NCBI GenBank assembly: GCA_003241215.1
Contig: QFOL01000032.1
Location: 1-31,500, forward strand
Direction of reading: 5' to 3'
DNA: 31,500 bases
Source: Agrobacterium fabrum
Lineage (GTDB): Bacteria > Pseudomonadota > Alphaproteobacteria > Rhizobiales > Rhizobiaceae
The position numbers and the translations under genes were made by a program. Numbering within the stretch: position 1 is the stretch's first letter; each line of letters begins with the position of its first letter. Shown piece by piece: positions 26,016-31,500 of this stretch. A model generated the notes under the pieces. It saw only the letters and a program-made list of their open reading frames with translations. It was not told where the DNA came from and did not search any database.

Positions 26016-26159
26016 TCAGGGAACGAGACCGAATATCACGGCGACGACAAAGGCCACGCAGACACCGACAAGAGCCGCATGAACCGAATCTCTCCAGTTG
26101 CGCGGCGACTGGGGCTGCGAAACAAAGTCTTTTACTTTTCCTGCCTTGGAATAAGACAT
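26016..26159 (-). CDS. Small single-helix membrane protein, 47 residues
   Basis: I do not recognise a named family. The protein begins MSYSKAGKVKDFVSQ, has a polar and basic first half, and ends in one transmembrane helix at about residues 28-45 (ALVGVCVAFVVAVIFGLV). An N-in topology is likely. The ATG at 26159 has a strong GGAAGGGAG ribosome site at a suitable distance. An in-frame start 45 bases upstream lacks one and would run through that site. A terminator lies downstream. It is monocistronic, and its function is unknown. Confidence 0.7.
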   Translation of the reverse strand: MSYSKAGKVKDFVSQPQSPRNWRDSVHAALVGVCVAFVVAVIFGLVP

Positions 26160-26387
26160 TGTACGCTCCCTTCCTGCTCGGCCCTTCAAACGGGCATTGC
26201 TCATCTCCCCTAGAGAATAGCTTTATTCCCCACTGTTTCAGTAGAGATAAAATTCCATAAGATCGGCGCATCGGGAAAAATACGGATCGCGACTTGCCTG
26301 CGGGCAAGCATCAATCTACCCATTGCCCGGGATCAACGCGGCGAAGGGCATTCCCGTTCAAAATCATCGGCGGGCTCGGACAGGACC
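26160..26387. other. Intergenic region with a short hairpin
   Basis: These 228 bases separate the divergent small membrane protein gene and the FAD oxidoreductase gene. A perfect 6-bp stem, CTTGCC (26293-26298) with GGCAAG (26303-26308), encloses the tetraloop TGCG. No T-run follows on either strand, so it is not a standard terminator. The AT-rich segment around 26220-26260 probably holds the small gene's promoter, but I cannot pick boxes with confidence. Confidence 0.4.
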
Positions 26388-27491
26388 ATGACGGATATCG
26401 ACGCCATCATCATCGGAGCCGGGGTGATCGGGCTGGCGAGCGCCCGCGAACTGGCGATGCGCGGCCTCTCCGTCATCATCCTCGAAAGCGAAATGGAGTT
26501 CGGCTCCGCCACCTCGTCCCGCAACAGCGAAGTCATTCATGCCGGGCTTTATTATCCGGTCGGAAGCCTGAAGGCCCGGCTCTGCGTGGCGGGCAAAAAG
26601 CAGCTCTATGCCTTCTGCCAGAGCCACGGCATTGCGCACCGCCGCTGCGGCAAACTCATCGTGGCGGCGGACGAGGCGGAAACGGCCCTGCTGGCCGCGT
26701 TGAAGGCCAAGGGTCAAACCAATGGCTGCGACGACCTCGAACTGATCGACGCGCGGCAGGCGCTCTTACTCGAACCTGCTCTTGTCTGCGCAGCCGCCCT
26801 GCTCTCCCCCTCGACCGGCATCATCGACAGCCATGGCTACATGCTGGCGCTGCTGGGCGATGCGGAAGACCATGGCGCGGCCCTTGCCCTCAACGCGCCC
26901 TTCGAAAGGGCGGAAGCAACAGGCAATGGTTTCCGGGTCCATGTGGGCGGGAAAGAACCTATGAGCCTGACGTGCCGGCTGCTCGTCAACTCCGCCGGCC
27001 TTCTGGCGCCGATGGCGGCAAAAAAGATCGAGGGATTGCCCAGGAATGCGATACCGGAAGCGCGTTTCGCCAAGGGCAGCTATTTCTCGCTCACCGGCAA
27101 GTCGCCTTTTTCACGGCTCATCTATCCTGCGCCGCACACCCACGGCCTTGGCGTGCACCTGACGCTTGATCTTGCCGGCCAGGCCCGTTTCGGGCCAGAT
27201 GTGGAGTGGGTGGACACCATAGATTACGCCGTCGACCCCAAACGCATGGAATGTTTCGGCGACGCGATCCGCCGCTATTGGCCGGGCCTTCCCGAACGAG
27301 CCTTGATTCCGGCCTATTCCGGCATACGCCCGAAGATTTCAGGGCCCGACGAGCCGGCCATGGATTTCCGTATCGATGGACGGGAAAAGCACGGGCTTTC
27401 CGGCCTCGTCAATCTTTTCGGCATAGAAAGCCCCGGCCTGACCGCCTCACTGGCAATCGCCAGCGAGGTTGCGGCACGGCTCGAGGCCTGA
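26388..27491 (+). CDS. FAD-dependent oxidoreductase, L-2-hydroxyglutarate oxidase/dehydrogenase-like
   Basis: The 367-residue protein belongs to the D-amino-acid oxidase (DAO) superfamily. The N-terminal Rossmann motif [13 protein letters not shown] (10-22) ends at E33, which would bind the FAD ribose. The segment [24 protein letters not shown] (about 43-66) is typical of the L-2-hydroxyglutarate dehydrogenase group, as are GKLIVA and the later YSGIRPKI and [15 protein letters not shown]. It is shorter than E. coli LhgO (about 420 residues), and the substrate could be another 2-hydroxy acid. The ATG at 26388 is preceded by GGACAGGAC. It ends 2 bp from the convergent stop of the dehydratase gene. 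Confidence 0.82.
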   Translation: MTDIDAIIIGAGVIGLASARELAMRGLSVIILESEMEFGSATSSRNSEVIHAGLYYPVGSLKARLCVAGKKQLYAFCQSHGIAHRRCGKLIVAADEAETALLAALKAKGQTNGCDDLELIDARQALLLEPALVCAAALLSPSTGIIDSHGYMLALLGDAEDHGAALALNAPFERAEATGNGFRVHVGGKEPMSLTCRLLVNSAGLLAPMAAKKIEGLPRNAIPEARFAKGSYFSLTGKSPFSRLIYPAPHTHGLGVHLTLDLAGQARFGPDVEWVDTIDYAVDPKRMECFGDAIRRYWPGLPERALIPAYSGIRPKISGPDEPAMDFRIDGREKHGLSGLVNLFGIESPGLTASLAIASEVAARLEA

Positions 27492-27493
27492 TT

Positions 27494-28468
27494 TCAGCCG
27501 AAACGGGCCAGCGCATCGGCCATGATGCCAAGATCGACGTTACCGCCCGAAGCGACCGCGATCACCGTTTCGCTCTCAAGCTCATCGCCGTGAAACAGGG
27601 CTGCAGCCAGGGCCACCGCACCGCCGGGTTCGACAACGATCTTCAACCGGTTGAAGGCAAGAACCATGGCCCGCAGCGCTTCCTCCTCGGTCACGGCGAT
27701 GCCTTTTCCACACAGCCCCGCCATGATCGGGAAAGTAATGTTACCCGGTTGCGGCGTGACGATCGCGTCACAGATCGAACCCGAGGCCGTGGCGTTACGC
27801 TCGATCTTACCCGAGGCAAGGGAGCGCGCCACATCGTCGAACCGCTCCGGTTCTGAAGTCCTGACCTTGTAATTCGGTGCTTTCGCCGCAAGCGCAAGGG
27901 AAATGCCGGATGTAAGCCCACCGCCGCCGCAGGGCACCAGAACCTCGGCCGCGCCGATACCCAGCTCCGCGCCCTGTTCGGCAATCTCCAGCCCCACCGT
28001 CCCCTGCCCGGCAATGACCAGCGGTTCGTCATAGGGCCGGATCAGCGTCAGCCCACGCTCGCGCGACAGCCGGTCGCCTATGGCGTCGCGGTCTTCATTC
28101 GCCCGGTCATAAAGCACAACCTCCGCGCCATAGGCGCGGGTATTGTCGATTTTGATCTTCGGCGCATCGGACGGCATGATGATGACGGCAGGAACGCCGT
28201 GCAGACGGGCGGCAAGCGCCACGCCCTGCGCATGGTTGCCGGAGGAAAAGGCGATCACGCCCTTTGCACGCACCGCCGCCGGCAGGCCCGATACCGCAGA
28301 CCAGCCGCCGCGAAACTTGAAGGAACCCGTCCTTTGCAGGCACTCCGCCTTCACGAACAGCTTTCGCCCGGCTATCTCGTCCAGAAAATGTGACGACAGG
28401 AGCGGTGTCCGCACCGCATGGTTGCCAATGCGCTCGCGCGCCGCCTCGATCATCGAAATATCTGTCAT
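27494..28468 (-). CDS. PLP-dependent threonine/serine dehydratase-like enzyme
   Basis: This fold-type II PLP enzyme has 324 residues. K51 in TGSFKFRG forms the Schiff base, SSGNHAQG (75-82) binds the substrate carboxylate, and the glycine loop PCGGGGLTSG (around 179-188) holds the PLP phosphate. There is no C-terminal ACT domain, so it is not the isoleucine-regulated biosynthetic IlvA. It is closer to catabolic threonine dehydratase, serine racemase or threo-3-hydroxyaspartate dehydratase. The ATG at 28468 has AGGA just upstream. It lies tail to tail with the FAD oxidoreductase gene and about 130 bp downstream of the sugar-acid operon's terminator. The exact substrate is undecided. Confidence 0.87.
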   Translation of the reverse strand: MTDISMIEAARERIGNHAVRTPLLSSHFLDEIAGRKLFVKAECLQRTGSFKFRGGWSAVSGLPAAVRAKGVIAFSSGNHAQGVALAARLHGVPAVIIMPSDAPKIKIDNTRAYGAEVVLYDRANEDRDAIGDRLSRERGLTLIRPYDEPLVIAGQGTVGLEIAEQGAELGIGAAEVLVPCGGGGLTSGISLALAAKAPNYKVRTSEPERFDDVARSLASGKIERNATASGSICDAIVTPQPGNITFPIMAGLCGKGIAVTEEEALRAMVLAFNRLKIVVEPGGAVALAAALFHGDELESETVIAVASGGNVDLGIMADALARFG

Positions 28469-28528
28469 GTCCTGCCCCGGGGGTAATGCGGATGTGATGC
28501 GGATTCGCGGCTACATTAGGAGGTCGCA

Positions 28529-28603
28529 ATGAAATGCGAAACCGCCTCAACAAGAAAAATCCCCGGTCTGGGCCGGGGATTTTCTGTCATGTTCGGTCAG
28601 TGA
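28529..28603 (+). CDS. Possible 24-residue leader or small ORF (doubtful)
   Basis: A perfect AGGAGG at 28518-28523 lies 5 bases before an ATG at 28529. The frame has 24 codons and stops at 28601-28603, running through the hairpin at 28556-28583. An overlapping ATG at 28534 opens a long frame antisense to the IlvD-type gene. No product is recognisable. The ribosome site is striking, but everything else argues for chance or a non-coding role. Confidence 0.2.
   Translation: MKCETASTRKIPGLGRGFSVMFGQ
28551..28583 (-). terminator. Intrinsic terminator of the IlvD/EDD operon
   Basis: A perfect 11-bp stem (28556-28566 with 28573-28583) has a 6-base loop and is followed on the minus strand by TCTTG after a T-rich stem end. 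It begins 14 bp past the stop codon of the dehydratase gene. The symmetric A and T ends would also permit weak termination on the plus strand. Confidence 0.88.
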
Positions 28604-30381
28604 TTGTGCCGGGGCATCTTCTCGGCAATCCGGCGGAAATCCGCCGCCCCCTCGAGAACCGCGCCATCCGAAAGCTGGGTGACGGATTGGCGATAGATGC
28701 GCTGCCACGGCGTCGCGTCCGCAGGCACGGCGGGAATACCATCTGCCCTGCGGGCCGTAAGCTCCGCATCCGCGACCAGCGCGTTGCATTCGCCCTTGTT
28801 GAAGTCGATGCGAATCACATCACCGGTGCGAAGCCATGCGAGCCCGCCGCCGGCCGCACTTTCCGGCGAAGCATTGAGAATCGACGGGCTGTCCGCCGTT
28901 CCGGACTGACGGCCGTCGCCGATCGTCGGCAGGCTGGTGATGCCTTTTTTCAGAAGCGCGTCCGGCGGCTGCATATTGACGACCTCAGCCGAACCCGGCC
29001 AGCCAAGCGGCCCCGCGCCGCGAATGACGAGGATGGTACGCTCGTCAATCTCGAGCGACGGATCGTTGATGCGGGCGTGATAGTCTTCCGAACCATCGAA
29101 CACCACACATTTGCCGTCGAAAATACCCTCTCGACCCGGCTCGCTCAAATAACGCTGGCGGAATTCCGCGGAGATCACGCTCGTTTTCATGATCGCGAAA
29201 TCGAAGAGATTGCCCTTGAGGACGAGGAAGCCGGCTCGTTCCTTGAGCGGCTTGTCATAGGGCAGGATCACATCGCGGTCGGTCGATTCACGGCCTTCAA
29301 GATTTTCCGCCATGGTTTTGCCAGTCACGGTCGGACAGCGTCCATCGAGCTTGCCCGCCTTGAGAAGCTCCCACATGATAGCCGGTGTGCCACCGGCGCG
29401 GTGGTATTTCTCACCCAGCCATTTGCCGGCCGGCTGGATGTTGGCCAGCAGCGGAATGTCGTAGCCGTGAACCTGCCAGTCCTCTTCGCGAAGCTCGACG
29501 CCGGCATGTTTCGCCATCGCCGCCAGATGCGGCTGGGCATTGGTGGAGCCGCCGATCGCCGAATTGACGCGGATCGCGTTCAGAAATGCCTCACGCGTCA
29601 TGATGTCGGAAGGCTTGATGTTCTCGACAACCAGTTCAACGGCGCGGCGGCCTGTGCGATAGGCCATCTGGCCGCGTTCGCGGTAAGCAGCCGGGATCGC
29701 GCCGCAGCCCGTGAGCGACATGCCGAGCGCTTCCGCCATGGCGTTCATGGTCGAGGCCGTGCCCATGGTGTTGCAATGGCCGACCGAAGGCGCGGATTCG
29801 AGCGCTGCCTGAAGGAACTCCTCGCGGGTAATTTCACCGGCGCCATATTTGCGGCGCATGCGCCAGATGACCGTACCGGAACCGACCAGATCGCCGTCAT
29901 GATATCCATCGAGCATCGGTCCGCCGGAGAGCACGATGGCCGGAATATCGACCGTGCTTGCCGCCATCAATGCCGAAGGCGTGGTCTTGTCGCAGCCCGT
30001 GGTCAAAACGACGCCGTCGAGCGGATAGCCGTAAAGCACTTCCACAAGGCTGAGATAGGCGAGATTGCGATCAAGCGCCGCTGTCGGGCGCTTGCAGTTT
30101 TCGAACATCGGATGGGTCGGAAACTCGATGGGGATGCCGCCGGCATCGCGGATGCCGTCACGCACCCGCTTGACCAGTTCCACATGGACACGGTTGCAGG
30201 GCGTGAGGTCGCTGCCGCTCTGGGCGATGCCGATGACCGGCTTGCCGGAACGCAGCTCTTCCGGCGTCACGCCGTAATTCATGAAGCGCTCGAGATAGAG
30301 CGCCGTCATGTCGAGATGGTCGGGATTGTCGAACCAGTCCTGGGATCGCAGGCGGCGCATGGGTGTCTTGTCGTCGCTCAT
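28597..30381 (-). CDS. IlvD/EDD-family dehydratase (sugar-acid dehydratase, D-xylonate/L-arabinonate type)
   Basis: This 594-residue Fe-S and Mg-dependent dehydratase removes water from a 2,3-dihydroxy acid to give a 2-keto-3-deoxy acid. Cluster cysteines C62 (TPCNRVH), C130 (TTGCDKTTP) and C203 ([10 protein letters not shown]) are present. D131-K132 is the metal-binding pair, with the lysine probably carbamylated. The extended N-terminus [29 protein letters not shown] and the C-terminal PRHNH resemble pentonate dehydratases such as the Rhizobium L-arabinonate and Caulobacter D-xylonate enzymes, not branched-chain IlvD. The ATG at 30381 has GAGG about 7 bases upstream. It starts 9 bp after the upstream dehydrogenase gene and is the last gene of the operon. 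Confidence 0.9.
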   Translation of the reverse strand: MSDDKTPMRRLRSQDWFDNPDHLDMTALYLERFMNYGVTPEELRSGKPVIGIAQSGSDLTPCNRVHVELVKRVRDGIRDAGGIPIEFPTHPMFENCKRPTAALDRNLAYLSLVEVLYGYPLDGVVLTTGCDKTTPSALMAASTVDIPAIVLSGGPMLDGYHDGDLVGSGTVIWRMRRKYGAGEITREEFLQAALESAPSVGHCNTMGTASTMNAMAEALGMSLTGCGAIPAAYRERGQMAYRTGRRAVELVVENIKPSDIMTREAFLNAIRVNSAIGGSTNAQPHLAAMAKHAGVELREEDWQVHGYDIPLLANIQPAGKWLGEKYHRAGGTPAIMWELLKAGKLDGRCPTVTGKTMAENLEGRESTDRDVILPYDKPLKERAGFLVLKGNLFDFAIMKTSVISAEFRQRYLSEPGREGIFDGKCVVFDGSEDYHARINDPSLEIDERTILVIRGAGPLGWPGSAEVVNMQPPDALLKKGITSLPTIGDGRQSGTADSPSILNASPESAAGGGLAWLRTGDVIRIDFNKGECNALVADAELTARRADGIPAVPADATPWQRIYRQSVTQLSDGAVLEGAADFRRIAEKMPRHNH

Positions 30382-30390
30382 GAGCCCGCC

Positions 30391-31293
30391 TCAGCCCCGT
30401 TCCCGGTTATTGAGTTTTTCGAGATAGAGCAAGATGCCGCTATGATCGATATCGGCTCCGCCGTCACCGACGAAGTCGTCGAATTCCCGCGTCACCTGCT
30501 GGGTCAGCGGCAGGTTGAGAGACAGGTCCTTTGCCGTCGCCAGCACGCCATTCAGATCCTTGAGCTGGAACTTGGACGGACCGCCCGGCACGAAATTGCG
30601 CTTCACCATGCGCTCGCCATGCAGTTCCAGAATCCGGCTTTCGGCAAAACCGCCGCGAATGGCGTTGCGGAACCCTTCGCGGGATGCGCCGCCCGCTTCC
30701 ACCAGCATCATCGCCTCGGCAACCGCGCCGATGGTGATGGCGACGATCTGCTGGTTGGCGAGCTTGCAGAGCTGGCCCGCACCCGAGGGGCCGACAAAAG
30801 TGAGCCTGCCCATCGGCGCAAAGACATCCGCAAGACCCGAAATCAGCGCCTCATCGCCGCCCGCCATGATGGCGAGCGTACCGGCCGTCGCGCCCGGCAC
30901 CCCGCCGGAAACCGGCGCGTCAACGTGATGAATGCCTAGCGACTGAAGCCGGGAGGAATGTTCGCGCGCAATCGGCGGCGCAATCGAACTGCTGTCGATG
31001 ACAACAGAACCCTTTTTCAGCGCTTCGGCCACGCCGGCCTCAAACAGCACCTCGCCTACCGCCTTGCCGTCGCTCAGCATGGTGATGACGATATCGGCGC
31101 CCTTGGCGGCTTCCGCCGGCGATGCCGCCAGAACGGCGCCATCGGCAACCAGCGCCTCGGCCTTATCGACGCTACGGTTCCAGACCGTGACCGAAAAGCC
31201 GGCGCCCAGCAGACGCCGGGCCATCGGCCCGCCCATCAGGCCCGTGCCGATAAAGGCAACCGATCGCTTCTTCTCCTCCCCGCCAACACTCAT
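30391..31293 (-). CDS. Beta-hydroxyacid dehydrogenase (3-hydroxyisobutyrate/tartronate semialdehyde reductase family)
   Basis: This is a 300-residue NAD(P)-dependent enzyme. The N-terminal Rossmann motif is GTGLMGGPMARRL (16-28). N39-R40 after the second beta strand (VWNRS) suggest NADP. The substrate motif DAPVSGG covers 125-131, and the catalytic lysine is K177 in GAGQLCKLANQ. The family includes GarR, MmsB and L-threonate dehydrogenase LtnD, and I cannot separate these reliably. The ATG at 31293 has GGGAGG about 10 bases upstream and overlaps the stop of the upstream SDR gene in an ATGA arrangement, so translation is probably coupled. The dehydratase gene follows after 9 bp. Confidence 0.9.
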   Translation of the reverse strand: MSVGGEEKKRSVAFIGTGLMGGPMARRLLGAGFSVTVWNRSVDKAEALVADGAVLAASPAEAAKGADIVITMLSDGKAVGEVLFEAGVAEALKKGSVVIDSSSIAPPIAREHSSRLQSLGIHHVDAPVSGGVPGATAGTLAIMAGGDEALISGLADVFAPMGRLTFVGPSGAGQLCKLANQQIVAITIGAVAEAMMLVEAGGASREGFRNAIRGGFAESRILELHGERMVKRNFVPGGPSKFQLKDLNGVLATAKDLSLNLPLTQQVTREFDDFVGDGGADIDHSGILLYLEKLNNRERG

Positions 31294-31500
31294 TTCAGTG
31301 AACCTCCCAGTTCGTCCTCGATATGAACCTGAATGATCCCCTCGAACGAGCTTTCAGCCGTAAAGCCGAGTTCGCGGGCACGCCTGGCTTCGAAACCGGG
31401 GGCCCAGCCTTCGCACATGCGCATGATCATCTCGTTCGGCTCGCGGCGAATGAGGGCGACGGCCTTTTCGCCAGCGACCTTGCGCAGCGCTTCGATCTGC
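31290..31500 (-). CDS. NAD-dependent epimerase/dehydratase-type SDR, 5' part outside the window (DenD-like)
   Basis: The last 69 codons of a gene enter from the right edge and stop with TGA at 31292-31290. The visible tail includes EALRKVAGEKAVALIRREP, then CEGWAPGFEARRARELGFTAE, and ends IIQVHIEDELGGSLK. This pattern matches the C-terminus of extended short-chain dehydrogenases of the D-erythronate dehydrogenase (DenD) type. The active site is not visible. The stop overlaps the next start by four bases, so it is the upstream member of the sugar-acid operon. The assignment rests on a short tail and is moderate. Confidence 0.65.
   Translation of the reverse strand, partial: QIEALRKVAGEKAVALIRREPNEMIMRMCEGWAPGFEARRARELGFTAESSFEGIIQVHIEDELGGSLK

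Noticed and set aside
28534..30939. 801-codon plus-strand frame opposite the dehydratase and dehydrogenase genes
   Set aside because: It is antisense to two well-supported coupled genes. Only its first codons lie outside them, and no domain is visible.

Overview
The window looks like ordinary chromosomal DNA of an Agrobacterium-type member of the Rhizobiaceae. The clearest marker is the chvA/chvB pair, which directs synthesis and export of cyclic beta-1,2-glucan. High-GC codon use, an alphaproteobacterial SAM-II riboswitch ahead of metA, and a pyruvate carboxylase and MetA of rhizobial type agree with this. I cannot name the species. I see no insertion sequence, prophage, CRISPR array, rRNA or tRNA, and coding density is high throughout.

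Left part (1-8.6 kb). A 3'-truncated thiamine pyrophosphokinase gene reads out of the left edge, divergent from metA. The metA leader carries a SAM-II riboswitch followed by a hairpin and T-tract that look like a transcription terminator. galM follows metA after a Rhizobiales-style intergenic inverted repeat. Then come mtgA (peptidoglycan glycosyltransferase), ispA (farnesyl diphosphate synthase), an OmpA-type lipoprotein, ispG (MEP pathway) and a two-gene unit of a DeoR-type repressor and an MFS transporter.

Middle part (8.6-24.2 kb). The complete biotin-dependent pyruvate carboxylase gene lies downstream of a LuxR-type regulator that has no luxI partner in this window. Divergent from the regulator is chvA, the glucan exporter. 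A small two-helix membrane protein gene on the opposite strand separates chvA from the 8.5-kb chvB, the cyclic glucan synthase. chvA and chvB are convergent, so each has its own promoter and terminator. Together they make and export the periplasmic glucan that Agrobacterium needs for hypo-osmotic adaptation, attachment and virulence.

Right part (24.2-31.5 kb). An M20D amidohydrolase, a 47-residue membrane protein, an FAD oxidoreductase of the L-2-hydroxyglutarate oxidase type and a PLP-dependent threonine dehydratase-like enzyme follow. The last two are convergent, with only 2 bp between their stops. The right edge holds a minus-strand operon of an SDR dehydrogenase (partial), a beta-hydroxyacid dehydrogenase and an IlvD/EDD dehydratase, which is probably a sugar-acid catabolic route of unknown substrate.

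No wholly new system stands out. The points most worth checking are the apparent mutually exclusive RNA pairing in the metA leader, the residue that predicts an acetyltransferase rather than a succinyltransferase for MetA, a phased direct-repeat operator ahead of the DeoR gene, the LuxR solo next to chvA, the small membrane protein between chvA and chvB, and the unassigned sugar-acid operon.
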